This document shows positions 12,604 to 27,200 of a DNA stretch of 64,000 nucleotides, piece by piece (the first letter of the stretch is position 1; each line of letters begins with the position of its first letter). Both the position numbers and the translations under genes were made by a program. The stretch is from Anoplopoma fimbria (Eukaryota > Chordata > Actinopteri > Perciformes > Anoplopomatidae). The notes beneath the pieces are model-generated. The model had not been told where the DNA came from. It searched no databases and saw only the letters and a list, made by a program, of their open reading frames with translations. The stretch is taken from assembly GCF_027596085.1 (NCBI RefSeq), contig NC_072453.1:8117448-8181447 (forward strand), in the 5' to 3' direction.

Positions 12604-15600
12604 GTGAGTTCCTTCTTTAAATCACACACAGGGCTACAATACCTTCTAATATGGATAAAACACAGGAGGCTCCTGTGTTGGCGTCTTGGCAAAATAATAT
12701 CCACTAAAGAATATTCATTTTCATGCATTGTGTTGCACGAATATTTGGTGTTTTTGTAAACACCACATTTTTTGTTTTTATGTGCAGCCATAGCCAACAC
12801 AGAAAACTCTTTACATTTCTTTATCTCTCCTCTTTTGCTCACACTTACTTTTTCCGTGTGTTTTGAGGAACACAGCATGAGAAGAGACTTGACCTCAACT
12901 AAAGCTCTTCTCTCTCCATCAATACTGCCGTTGAATTGATGCCTATTTTACTTTTTTTTCTATATCCTCTCCTCTTATCTCTTTTTCTCCCAACATGCTT
13001 CTCTTTCATTCACTTTTCTCTCACTGCTTTCTCTCTTTTTTTGCACTCTTTGTCTCTTCCTCCTCTCTTCCTTTCTTACTTTTCTCACTTCCCTTCAGGT
13101 TCCTGGTCAGCTTCATGGTCGACGCCCGGGGCGGCTCCATGAGAGGAAGTCGTCACAACGGCATGCGCATCATCATCCCACCCAGGAAGTGCACCGCGCC
13201 CACCAGGATCACCTGTCGACTGGTGAAGAGGCACAAACTGGCCTCGCCTCCCCCGATGGTGGAAGGAGAAGGCCTGGCCAGCCGATTGGTCGAGGTCGGC
13301 CCTGCTGGAGCTCAGTTCCTTGGGTAAGACTTTATGTTTTTTTTCTCCAAACCTCACCGATATTGTTGCTGTTCGCATAATCGCTTATTTTCCTGCACTT
13401 TTGTCTCGGTGACTTGACATCTCCTTTCCTTCCGCTTCTCGCCATCGCCATCTCCAGACATCTGCGTTGATATTATGAAAGTGTGAATGAGTGAATGTGC
13501 ATGTTAAGGTGGAATACCTGCTGTTTAATATGCAGTTTTAAGTGTAATTGTTGCAGTGTGATCACCCTCGAGCATCAAGACCAGCTTTGGCAAAGTAAAG
13601 GCAGCATCACTAACAGATGTAGCAGTTTGGAGTGTGGGAAGAAGAAGTAAAAATGTGCACATATTTCAGTTTTATATATATTAAAACTGTGGCAGTTGAA
13701 TGTATTAAATTACAGCGTAAATAACAACAAAATACCGCTTATGTGTCTGCATCTTTGATAAAGATGGTTTTAAATGTGATAACATTGGTGTTTATAATAG
13801 GGCTTAAAGATAATATAATTTAAATGTTTATTATTTTTCCTATATTTATCAATTAGTTTAAAGATTAATGGGTTAGTTCTGGAAAGTGGATTAATGCTAA
13901 TTAAAAAAATAGATATCATGTTGTGGTAAAAGAAAAAAGATACAGATATTTGTGTTTAAGAGCAACATAAACACATAAGTAGGATTCCAAATTGGTGTGA
14001 GGCTCATCTTAAATATATTTATTGTCACAATAACCAGTGCATTAATGCATCAATAATTATAATCCAATGATATAATGTATATTATTTTGAAATGAGCCAT
14101 TCTGCAAAATGAGTACTCTACTTTTTATACTTGTAGTATATTAATACTTTTGTATTTTTACTTAAGTAAGACTTTAAATAAAGAAATTATACATGTAACA
14201 GAGCATTTAAAGATGGCAGTTTTACTCCTTTTACCTTCTACCTCTGCTTAACTGAGTAGTTGCCAATGCTGATGTCACTGATGATCACTGGACAGAAGAA
14301 ACAGGAATCTTATTTCTGATGCAACGCGGTGGCGTGTGCTTTTACTGACTTTGCAAGTGTGTGTGTTGTGTATGTACGTGGGTGTGTGCGTGCGTGTGTG
14401 TGTTTCATTATCTTGCGGACACAGTCAACTACATCTTCCCCGAAAGCTGCCAGCCCTTAATGAAGGCGAGAGCCTGGTTAGTCCAGTGCTACAGCTGGGA
14501 CCCAGAGGAACTAGATTTGTTGGGTAGGAACCAAACATAGCATCCCCCTCCCACCTCCCTGCTCCTCCCCCCCTATGTCACAACTCCCCCGGGGGAAAAC
14601 GACATGAGCGAGGCTGATTCATGCTGGTGGATTTGATTATTTTACCCATCTCTATTGATTTGTTAGGATACAGCATTACTGCTTTATGGTTGCCATGTAG
14701 TTTTGGGAAGAAATCAATGACGTTGTGAACATTTTGAAGGGAGGACAACGCTTATTACTTAGTTTCACGATGGGTCCAACACAGAAAAGAGGATCTTTTT
14801 TTTTTGCCTCAATAACATCCTGGGAAGAGCTTTTACATTTGAGATTCAATAATTCTTCCTAAAACTACACAGTATAAATTTAAATCCATTACGGTTCCTT
14901 TCCAGCCACTTCCATTTAGAGACCATTGATTTTTTTATTTTTTATTTCAGAGGCTTTCAGTGGGCCTCTGATGTCACTGAAAGTGAAGGTTTCGATGGGC
15001 TGTTTGGACTGGACTGCGCTTGTTGGGCATGAGCCTTTTCCTCCTCAAGCCGAGCATCATCCTGCTTCCCATGTCCACTGTTATTTTACTTCATCTTTTT
15101 TACGATCGTTTTTTATGTCATCCTACAATATTTTTTTGTGTAATCCGATCCAGAGACATTAGAAAAATTAATTTGGCTGAGTTATGCTGATCCATATTGT
15201 GAAACTTCAGGGCCACAGCTAAACTTAAAAGGGTTTTTGTGATTTATCACTGTAGAATCTTGATTATATTGACTTTATGTCAGAATATAATGTCTCCTCT
15301 CTGGGTACTTCAGGCTTTTCTTCATAAAAATGTCAATTGTAATACTTAAACTGCTTATAGCACTTATGAAACTAATATTCTCATAACTCTCTGTCAGACT
15401 GAATAAGCAGCAGTCAACGTTGAGGCCATTCTGTCTCCATGGCAACATAATCCAACGGCACAACCGCCATCCGACTTTGATCCGTGATTGGTTTATTGAA
15501 ACACGTGACATTGCCTTCCTACTTTTGGATCAAACCAGAGCATGGAAAAAAAATCTCCCTTACAAAATAAAGATAAATAACTGTATTTATAGAAGTTGAA

Positions 15601-18179
15601 GAACTAAAATTATGTTTTTAAATAACTTAATATATTTTCATAGACGAATGCGGCCGGTTTGTTTAACCGCTATGTGTTGTGCTCACGAGCGCCGAGTGAA
15701 GCAGACGCACATTTATGTGCAAGCTGATTTTGGGTTTATCACGGTCGGCAGTCGCCCTCCCAGACAGGGGAAGGTATTCAGTGTTAAAACGTTATTCAAT
15801 CCCAAAACACTTGTGTGAAATTGGTATATATATATATATATAAATATACATGACCATTTTTTGAACATGGTTAGAGCAGCTGATAACAGCATAGTATCAG
15901 AAATTGGAAAAGTGCTATACTAAAATGAAGGATAATTATAATAGTTTAATTTTTGTTTAATATTTAGCTAATTGTTTCTACATGTACTGGATCTCCTGGA
16001 AGCTTGCTTGGTAAAAAGTGAAATCCAATTCATAACAGTTTAATACACAATTGGAAACGCAGCAATGACGGCTTGTCTACTTCCGCTTACAACCTAGACT
16101 CATCCATGACTTTGTCAGAAAATATAGTGTGTTCATGCAGGACCTTAACACTCATAGTTAGAAGCTGGTTGAAGAAATAGCACTTTTAAGGAGAAGAATC
16201 ATTTTGTGGATGATCAATGAACATAGTTCCTCTCTCTGTCCTTTTATGATCTCTACTCTGAGGGGAAAATGGTCCTTAGACTAGAGCACGTTCATCCCCC
16301 TCTATTGTGTTGCCATCACGCCTTGTTTGAATAAGGGCTGTGCAGCTTTCACTCCTCATTCCAATTCATCTTGTTTCTGTCAAATCATGCCAAAGGATGA
16401 CATGCACTGTGAATGTCCCATCGAACCACAGCACGGCCACAGCTATACATCATTATGAAGCAGCACTGTCATCAGCAGAACCCAAGTTCATTCATACCTG
16501 TGCTGTGTGTTTCTGACACCGGTGTCCAGTTTCCTTGTTTATATTTCATTTTTCTATAGAATTGACAATTTGAATGAATGTCACCTTAATGATATGTCAT
16601 CCATCATTTGTATTTTCAGATTTTGGTTTGCATTGGTTTTGCTAAAGTTTATTCATTTTCACGAAATTACAACTATTATTGTAATCAGAAAGAACTAATC
16701 GTAAACCTCTATTTTCTTGGTTTACCCGTTACCTGCCATTTCAGTCCTAAATGTATATGATTAATTAAGCCATACTTCATGATCTTTACCAGGCCTGTGA
16801 TAGTGGAGATCCCTCATTTTGGCTCATTGCGGGGCCAGGAGAGAGAGCTGATCCTGCTGCGCAGCGAGAACGGAGAAACCTGGAAGGAGCATCTGTACGA
16901 CTACAAGACCGACAACCTCAATCAGCTTCTCAGTGGGATGGATGAAGGTAAAGCACGGGTTCATTTGGTCAAGTTTGTGTGTTTAAATTGACATAATACA
17001 TGCCTGGAAAAGTATTTAAAGCCAGGATTTGTAGAATTATATGTGGTTACAATCAATTATATATGACTCTGACAGCATAACATTTTCTTTGCAGAAACAT
17101 TGTGTTAAGGAGCAGTAACACTTTATTATAATTGGCAATAAGGCAAGGCCAGTTTTTTATATAGCACATTTCTGCAACAAGGCAATTCAAAGGGCTTTGC
17201 ATAAAACATCAAACGCATTGTGACAAATAGCAAGAAACACAGAAAGACAGGACATTCTCTTACAGTTAAAAACATTCATTAAAGAGCCAAGAGAAAATAA
17301 AAAATAAAAACAAGCCAAAATGGAACTAAATAGGAATAAAATACCAGAATAAAAAATGCAATGCATTGTATTAAATTAATAATTATTTGATTTAGTAAAA
17401 GACAGCGACAGAAAAACCTTAGAATTGCACTAGTTAAAACTAAACTAATTATTTCTTAGAGTTAGGTAAATAAAAGACAAGGTCATTAAAGCAAGTAAAG
17501 TAAGGATACTTAGCATACTTGGTAACAGTTGTACTACATACTAAGCTGTTTCTGTAGAAAGGAAAATAAATGATTTATAATTAATGTGTGATTTATATAA
17601 GTAATGTATTTTCCTTCCCTGTAGAACTTGACAGTCCTGACGAGCTGGAGAGGAAGAGAATCTGCCGCATCATCACCAAGGACTTCCCACAGTACTTTGC
17701 TGTCGTGTCTCGAATCAGGCAGGAGACCAATCAGATGGGACCAGAGGGCGGGACTCTGTGCAGCCGGAGCGTCCCATTGGTTCAGGCTTCCTTCCCTGAG
17801 GGTGCGTTAACCAAGAAGATCAAAGTTGGACTGCAGGTGAGTTCAGAGATTTGTCTTGTTTTCATTCAGAATAATTGTGAAGCTAGTTGCAATACACACA
17901 AATGTACATGTAGGTACACAAAACCTACACACATTAAACACACATCACTGATCTCTTGTCTCCCAGGCCCAGCCGGTACCCGATGACACTGTAAAGAAAA
18001 TCCTCGGTAACCGAGCAACCTTCAGCCCCATCGTTACCGTGGAGCCCAGAAGAAGGAAGTTCCACAAGCCCATCACCATGACAATCCCGATCCCGCCTCT
18101 CTCAGGGGAGGGACTCACCAACGGCTACAAAGGAGACTCTACTCCATGTCTCCGCCTTCTCTGTAGCATTACGGGTGTG

Positions 18180-18250
<71 letters not shown>

Positions 18251-21200
18251 TGGCCCAATTTGAGCTCTACACCTTGAGAGTGAGGACATTTTTTGAAAGA
18301 CAGATATTTCTGTGGAAAGGATGTTGAAGGATTAAGATATGTTTATAGGTTAAATTAAGGTTAAGGGTTTGGGTTGGAATAACTACAGAAATGGCATTAC
18401 TGAACTACCGAAGTTACAAATAAGTCAACGTTGACTTTTAGTTTCACATGTGACACAAACAGCAGTCTCCTGGATGAAAGTCCTGTGTTTTTGAAAACAC
18501 CCATCCACCCCAACTTCCTCCCTACATGGACTTTGTCGCTATTCTTTATGTGGGTTATATATGAATTCTTACTTTTTCTTGACCACAGTACGAACAGTAA
18601 ATGAGAACAACCTGACCTATAATATATACCTGTTTGTATTTATGACACTTACCGTCTACCTTGCAAACATTTCTGGTTTTGAGGACATTCTTTTTTTTTC
18701 AACTCATTCATAAGCTTTATTGTTATTTTTTATTTTATTTGCACTCTATAACTTTATATCTTTCCTCCTTTTACTGCAACTGCTGTACAACAACTTCCCT
18801 CAGAATAATTGATCTTATTTTATCTTAACATAACAATAGCTGTCAGAAGAAATGTGATCATTTTGTCAAGTGTTTTTTCTTTTAAAATGTTGCTACATGT
18901 TCTCTGTATATTAGTCGTAGAAAAATAAACACTATCTTTCCTATTTGTCGACCAGGTGGTACGTCACCGGCACAGTGGGAAGACATCACTGGAACAACTC
19001 CTCTCACCTTCGTCAACGACTGCGTCTCCTTCACCACTAATGTCTCTGCCAGGTGAGACACAACGACATGCCCGTGTGTTACACTGTGGTTATTCTTAAA
19101 TCTGTTCTTTTTGTCTAAAATGCTCATCGTTGTATTTGTCGTCTTTGCAGGTTCTGGTTAGCAGACTGCCACCAGATCCCAGAGACGGTGGGTCTGGCCA
19201 TGCAGCTCTACAGGGAGCTCATCTGCGTTCCCTACATGGCCAAGTTTGTGGTGTTTGCCAAGACGAACGACCCCGTGGAGTCCAGACTGAGGTGCTTCTG
19301 TATGACGGACGACAAGGTGGATAAGACCCTGGAGCAGCAGGAGAACTTTGAGGAGGTGGCCAGGAGCAAAGACATAGAGGTACATGAATATTGGTTGGTT
19401 ATTATATTTTCTGTGCCTGTCAGTATGTGAGGTTACCATATCAGTACTTCATTTTTTAATTACATACAACCTTTTCAAAATTATTTTAGTGATTTCCAAA
19501 TTTTTCGGTCTGAAACAACTTGTGTACAAATGCTTTCCATCCTCCTTGTGAAAGCTATTATTATTAAGGTATATTATGTGGTTTTGTGTGAAAAGTATAT
19601 ATATAATAACTAAACTGAGTTCAATTTAACTATCGGAAAGAAAACTGGACGACAATCTTTTGTCAAATGCCTTATGGGTCGTTTATTTTCTTGTTTTTTT
19701 AAGTTCAGGTCATTTGCACAGCGAAAGAGTCTTATTTTTATTTTTATTTTTTATTTAAAATGTGTTTTAAAGTGTTAAGATGGTAATACAAGTGCCTTAA
19801 AGTGGTTGCAGCTGTACATAACGGCAACAGTAAGGAGTGTAAATGTCAGAGCTGCAGTGCCCTGAGAAAACTCCTGCAACTGTATAATTATCATGTAAAT
19901 GAAGGTGCTGAGAAAAGAAACAGGAAGCTGAAAGATTTGTAGGTACAAGTGCTGTTGAGGGTTACGAGCAGCCGTGGGCTACTTCCAGACCTCATCATGA
20001 GTTCTCACCTCTGTCGATGTGCTCTCTCAGGTTCTGGAGGGCCGGCCCATCTATGTGGACTGCTACGGAAACTTGGCTCCTCTGACCAAAGGTGGTCAGC
20101 AGTTAGTTCTCAACTTCTACGCCTTCAAGGAGAACCGTCTGCCCTTCTGTGTCAAGGTACTGCATTCACTCCTCTCATCACCGTTGCCTTCAACAACCTC
20201 CTTCTCAGGCTGGAATATGGAGTTGGGAGATCTATAAATCAACATGACAGAAAACTTGTTGAACGATACTAAAATTACACCAAAGTTGTACAGAGGAGCA
20301 TGTTAAGAAGGCCACGTGAGGCTGCACTTTTAAAAGCAGGATGCTTTAGACAGAGGCACACAACAACCAGGTGTTTATTTCAACCTCATCTTATCTTTGT
20401 AACATGCATTGGATCACGGGCAAAGACCTCAATGCCACCACAGTAGAGGGAACTATGTCCATCACCTGAAAACAAAATTACGCAAACCAAAACAACCCTA
20501 ATGTCAATCGTCGGCATGATCTCTATTTATGTTACACATTCAAATAGAGTCATAAAAAGCCTGAACAGGAGATTCAACCGCTCTACTTATTACTACATGG
20601 TATTTCCCGGAACTTTAAATTCATGCTCAGGTACCCTGGGGATTCATTTAGCCCGAACACCCTGGAGAGGAGACACAGCCGAGGTGAGTGACTTGAACAC
20701 AAACATGTTTTGTGTTATCTTACTGCACAATCACACAATTTTGGCCAAGATTAAACTACAGCGAGCACGTTATATGGAGATAACCCAACTAGCCAAACTA
20801 AGTGTATGTTTGTCTTCACAGGCCAAGCCTCCAATCAGTTATAGCTGAGGCCTCTACAACATCCAGCAGAAACAAATCATCAATACATTTCAATAAAGCA
20901 TTCAGCCCTTTTGAGTGTGTGTCTTATTTCTCTAAGCAGTCTTGTATACAAAGTACTACAAATACTAGTACTGGAGAGGACCTTCATTACAGGAGTTGCT
21001 GTTAAATTACTGCGCTAACCCATCGTCGTTTTATTTCCCTCCACTCTAGCCCAGTGATCCCAGTCCACTGGGTTTAACCTAGTTCCCTTTGCCACCAATG
21101 ACAACATGATGTCATTGATCGACCCGTTAATCTCCTGCTCTACATTTGGGGAGAACTATTCTTGCTGCTCGTGAACTATATTAACAGTTGCAGGGCACGA

Positions 21201-24200
21201 CATGTAAACATTACGTACAAATGGGGCTTTTCCAACAAATGCTGAAATAGCCAAACGCTTCTGTGGATAATATGTGAAAACAAAGTCGAAGACATATCGT
21301 TTGTAAAGGAAATTTTCTGTTTCATTTAGGCTGGTAACATGATCATTTCTCATCTTTCAATGGAATCATATTGTGATGATCATATGTCCAGATATCATGA
21401 TACGCAATTATGTTGATCTAAACTAATAATAACAAGCACACACTCATTTTAATTGATAAGAATTCTGCTTATGGGAACATTAAGGTAAACATAGTGTATC
21501 GCTGGAAATTATTTTCACTTGACACAGTTATGTTCAAGTTGCACTTCATTTCTTAACTAAATGTGAAAATAATAGAAAAGTATATAGAAAATGTATTTAT
21601 ATTTTGTAGAAACATATGCTGCACCATATGGTTATTTCATTAAAACTTTATTTATTAAATTAACAGAAAACACGCTATATTGAGATATACATCATTGACG
21701 AGATATGACATGACATGTATTGGGATAGAAGATAGATTTTGTCCATATCGCCCACCAGCCCTAATGTTAAAAAAGAGTGATACTCAAGTGTACTGTGTAC
21801 TCATTGCAGTACATCAGCAGTATTTACCACCTCTATAATGGAAACAAGGTACATAAAGCAGCACTGTTCTCTCTCCAGGTGAGAGATCCCAGCCAGGAGC
21901 CCTGCGGTCGTCTCACGTTCCTCAAGGAGTGCAAGACCATCAAAGGCCTTCCACAAACCGCCGTGTGCAACCTGAACATCACACTACCTGCAGTGAAAAA
22001 GGTAAGGTGGCGTGAACTCACCATTATCTGTTTTCACCTCCATAACCACACTCATGGTTAGGGTTCTTTCGGCCCCCCAATAAAACTGATAGATTAAAGA
22101 CAGAGAAAGACTTTGGCCAAACTGCCGCCACTGTGTCTTTTATCTGTTTTAAGCTTCGCTCTACGTATATCGGTTAGCTTTGCCGTGGGTTCTTGTCATT
22201 GGCTGTTTCATATTGTTCTTTCCTACCTTATGATTTGGACAACATGCTTTTGGCTGAGGGCTTTTGTGCAAAAAGGGCTTTTTTTTAATTATCAGGCTGG
22301 CTTTTTGTGGCTTGAACTCATTTGCTGTTTTTGCTGGATGAGTGTTGGAGCTTTATGCTTTTTTTTTTGGTGTGTGTTTAGTCTGTTTTTTTTTGCCTGA
22401 GTGGCTTCTCTTCTGAGTTGGAGCTTCAATCAATCACTCCTTTTTCACACCCTGATGTTTCTTTTCCCCCCTGCTTTCCATTATGTTACTCCCCCTGTTT
22501 CTGCAATGCATCTTTGGAACCAGGAAATGGAGTCAGATGCCGAGGATGAGGTAAACCACACCCTCCCCACCATTTGCTTTCCTCTGCGCTAGATCTATAG
22601 CGGCCCCGCTTCATCATAGCATTATTCTTTCCGCTTCTACAAGGACAAAACGAGCTTTCCTTGTTCAAAGCAAACTTTAGCAGCTCAGATTTGCATGATA
22701 TATTGTAGATATGAAAAACAAGTAATTTTATGTCCTATCCTTACCTCTTCCGCTCTACAGTATGTGATACAAGTGGCATTTTTCTTTCTTACTTGTTCTA
22801 AAGTTAAAGATTAACCTTTAGTAACATTACTTTAAAACTTACTATTTTCTCTTAAGTACTTATAATTTAGAGTGTGTAGCCTTATTATGACTAACTTAAG
22901 CTAATTTGGGTAGCTTGGCAGTATAGCACCTACTGTAAGTAGTACGGTCAGTACTAACAAAATATATAAGATTATTTAAGTGCAGTGAAAACTCTTAAAG
23001 GAGAATTTGCTGCTGTATTACGCAACTTATAATATGGGCTTTGTTTTTTATGTTAATACCTACTAATGCAGACTGGGTTTGCTTTAATTTGACATTTATA
23101 ATGTCCAAATGTTTCTCATTTGGCCGCATCACACAATGTAGGGTGACTTAGAACTAATAGGTTCTTGTGTTGTTTGCTATTGTTGCAGACTGAAAAGCCA
23201 GAGCGACGTCATACCTTTGCATCCCTAGCCTTACGTAAGCGCTACAGCTATCTGGCCGAGCCTGCACTGAGTGAGTTTTGACATTTTCACTAACAAATTG
23301 ATGACTATAATAATGCCAGTTTTCGTGGATAAGTTTGGTTTATTAACCATTTTAATTAACCTGTAAAATGCGTTATCGATATGTAGATAGATGTGACCAA
23401 CTTAATGTAATAAATGCATATTTCTCATCCTACATAACATGCACTGTCCACATGCTTGTTTACAACATGGTACATATTTTTGCATGGGTCAATGAGTGGT
23501 TTTTGTGCTGTGCTTGCCCACGTTGTGAGTTGTACTTCTTCTGGGTTTGTTTGGTTGATTTGCACTGCCAAGTTTTCGAAGTCCAAGTGCAGCAACATCA
23601 AACATTTTCTTTGACTTACCAACACAATGTTATAGGCATTTGGGAGGGAGGTCAAAGTAAAATTGTATGTTTTTTTCATTTGTCCCCTCTGAGTTTAAAG
23701 CTGTTTTTGGCTTTGTGAAGATTTAGCAGCTTTTTGTGGGACAAAAATGCATGTTAGGAGGTCTTGAGTTTGAGTTTCTTTCAGGTGTTTTATTTTATAT
23801 TTTTCACACTTTGTGCTTTTCACCAGTTCATATTGATCTTGCATGGCAAAATGGGCCAAAACTTGAGTCTTGGAAAACACATTTTGTCATATTTGGAAAA
23901 TGGAAACTTCTGCAGCTGTTGGCTCTGTTGTATCATAGTGTCTAAATTGTCTTTAGGGAATCTGTCATTGAGTAATTTTGGACCAAACAGATAAAAGGCA
24001 CTTAAAAAAGCGGATTGAAATTAGAGCAAGAATCCATATGCTGATTTTAGAACATCAAGTCCAAAGAGAAAAGTTGTTTTTGTGTTGATCCTGGTGCATT
24101 TGTCCAACCATTTTTCTGTTGTCAGTTGGTAGTCTACGCCATTGTCTTTTGAATTATACTTTGCTGCTGTATGTGCTTTGTTCAGTTTATTCATTATGTT

Positions 24201-27200
24201 GTTGCTGTTTGAGTCATGCCCCGATCCTGAATCATACAGTAGCACAACCGTTTCTTTTCATAACTCCATCTTCAATCAATACTCATACAGTATATCGGCA
24301 CTTCATAAAACTGCTATTTTTCCTTCCAGGACTGAGTCACTGACAAACTCTTCCTCCTCTGATCTCTTTTTTTCTTTCACATTTTGTCTTCCTTCTCCTT
24401 CCCCAACATAATTTTTTGTTATCTTTACTATTCTACTTTCTCTTTTATTATTTTTTCCCATCCTTTATCATTATTTTTTACAAATCCATCTGAAGAAACA
24501 GCAGTTGAGCGAAGCACAACAGCAAGAACACTGCCTGCTGGTTACCCTCACAAACCTGTCTTTCCAACCCGACCTTACCCATCATGGTCGACTGCTCCTA
24601 TTACCGTCCCTGGTCAAACAAGGCCCGTCGGAGTGGGGGGTTCCATCACCTCTACCGATTCACCGGCAGGCTCACCAGCTGCTTCTCCATTGAAAACTTC
24701 CTGGCCCCTCTCCTCCCCATCACCTGCATGCGCTGCAACAATCAAAGCCTCCCTGGAGTCATCCCCAGTTAAATCAGTTAGCGAATTGATGTCTGCATCC
24801 CCCATCAGGACTTACAGGACTATGCCCTCACCCATTAAGACCGTGGTCCAGCTGGGTCAGTACCCTGTCCAGGGGTCTGCCAGCCTTGTGTCCTCTGGGA
24901 GCCCATACAAAGCTGCCACAGATCCAGCATCTATCAAAAACCTTGCTTCTGCATACACATCACGGACTTCCCCACTTCACTCGATACCCAATGGTTCTGT
25001 ACCAGAGAGGCCATCAGTCTCTATTACTGCTCCAGCATCGCCAAAGGGTTTTTATAAATCTGCCCTTGGATCCACAATTGCAACAGATGCAGGCGCACTT
25101 AACCTTTCTCCTGTTAAAAGCATGTCCAACCTGTCCTCTTTGAAAACCTCTGTAGATTCAACACTCTCATCCCGAGGAGGGAGGCCGTCCCTCTCGTCGT
25201 CCTCCTCGACAGGACAGACCATTGCTTCCTCAGAATTGTCCATGATGAACGGATCAGTCTCTCCTGTAAAATATCCATCCTCCTCCTCCACACCATCCTC
25301 CCCTTCTTCTCGCCATCTCTCGGAGAGAAGTATTAGCCTTCAGGAGAGGATCCAGGCCACCACCCAGGCAGCAACCTCTGGTGTCAGCGCGGCCATAAAT
25401 GAAGCTATAGACTCGTATTCTGTGTCGGGTTATGGCACTCTTAGATCACTGTCCTCTTCGCGTAGGACTGCAGCAGCAAGCTCTGCTTACGGGTCACTGA
25501 GATCTGTAACTGCCGCCTCCAGCTCGGCGGTTCCTTCTAACACGGTACCTGTGTTTTCGTTAGTCAACGTCATTCCAGAGACCCCTGTCAAACCAGGGCC
25601 CGGGTCTCTCAAAATGGCACTGCCTGATTCTTCTCGTGCCTCTTCCTCGTGTTCCTCCTCTTTGTCTTCCTGTGTTACCATGTCAAAAATAAAGTCTCAA
25701 CTGAAATCCCCTCCGTTCATCACACCGCCTATCATCCACCCAACTGGAACTTCCAACCAGGAGATACTAAAAGATGTAGCAGACATGAAAGAGGACCTGA
25801 TCAGAATGACAGCTATCCTACAGACAGACACGCAGACAGCAGCTAAAACTGTTCAAACATCTTATACTGGCACTCCGAAAGAGACCAAGTTAGAGGATGA
25901 GGAACCTTTTACCCTAGTGGAGAAAGTGAAGGAAGATTTAGTGAAAGTCAGTGAGATATTAAAGAAAGAGGTCAAGAGTCAAGGTAAGGAGAGAGCCTCA
26001 GAGGATGAATGGGAGGAATTTTCCAAAGACGAGATTGAGGAGGCACAAAGAGGTGCCCTTGCAGACAATTACCCTCCTTTTGATGAAAACACACTTCTGC
26101 TCAAGCAGCAGTCCATGTCAAGCAAAGACTTAGAGTTGGCTAAAGTAGTAGACTTTTTAACAAATGACATTGGGGCCAGCTCTCTCTCAAGAATGGCAGA
26201 GTTAAAATGTAAGTACGAGGAGGAGGCAAAAAGGGAAGGGGAAGAGAAACAGAAACGTGTTCTTAAGCCATCCATGTCGATACAAGAGCACAAACTCAAA
26301 ATGCCTCCACCAGTCTCAGGCATGCTCAGGTCTCCCTCAGAGAAGGACCTGAGCAAACTTACTGAATCATATCAGGGGACGGACACTATTTTGGAGTCAC
26401 CCGAGGACCTGTCCCATGAGCAGGATAAGAGTCCACTGTCAGACAGTGGGTTTGAGACGAGAAGTGAAAAGACGCCCTCTGCTCCTCAGAGTGCAGAGAG
26501 TACAGGACCCAAGCCTTTATTCACTGATTCACCCATACCTCCGTGCGTGACTGAGACCAGGAGTGAAATGGTCCAGATTAGGAGTTATGAGCATGCTGAT
26601 GATCTTTGGGAGCCTGTAATCATGGAGGAGGCAGCATCTGCTCTTCCTTCTATAGAGCCAGATGCAGCTTCAGCGAGCTCAATGAATGCTTTACAGATGA
26701 AAATGCTAGAAGAGGACTCAATGATGAACAAAAGTCTGTGTCGTAAAGAGGAAACTCATATCACTACTACAACTAGAATGGTTTATCACAAGCCCCAACT
26801 GACTGATGCCGCAGAGATGATAGAGGAAGGTATGTCAGTTAGAGATATCATGAAAGCTTTCCAGTCAGGTAGGGACCCATCTAAAGATCTAGCAGGCCTC
26901 TTTGAACACAAAGCTAGCCAGGATTCTGTAAAAGGCGATGAGCTGACTCCTAGATTTCTTGACAGAGACATTAAATCCAAACCCAAAGTTGAAAGGATAA
27001 TCGAAGTTCATATCGAAAAGGGCCACAACACAGCAGAGCCTACTGAGGTTATTTTCAGGGAAACCAAGAAACATCCTGAGCTTTATGTGTACAAGGGGGC
27101 TCATGGAATTAAGGAACTTACTGATTACGATGAGGCCCAACAGGAAGAGGAGGAACTTACTGCCGAAGAATCTCTGCCCTCTTTTCTAGAAACATCTCGC

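Larger units (their letters stand above)
10549..13098 (+). other. ank3 intron
   Basis: It holds a nested dispersed repeat (about 10876-11165), a TG microsatellite (12502-12600) and a long pyrimidine-rich tract before the next acceptor. Confidence 0.75.

Noticed and set aside
12505..12759. Open frames through TG/CA repeats (also at 18180, 58140 and 61000)
   Set aside because: Dinucleotide repeats contain no stop codon and translate as VCVC or HTHT; they are not genes.
24384..24504. ATG at 24384 as the start of a 2633-residue protein
   Set aside because: It lies in the T-rich tract of the intron; the splice acceptor at 24504 and the match IERST show that the exon begins at 24505.
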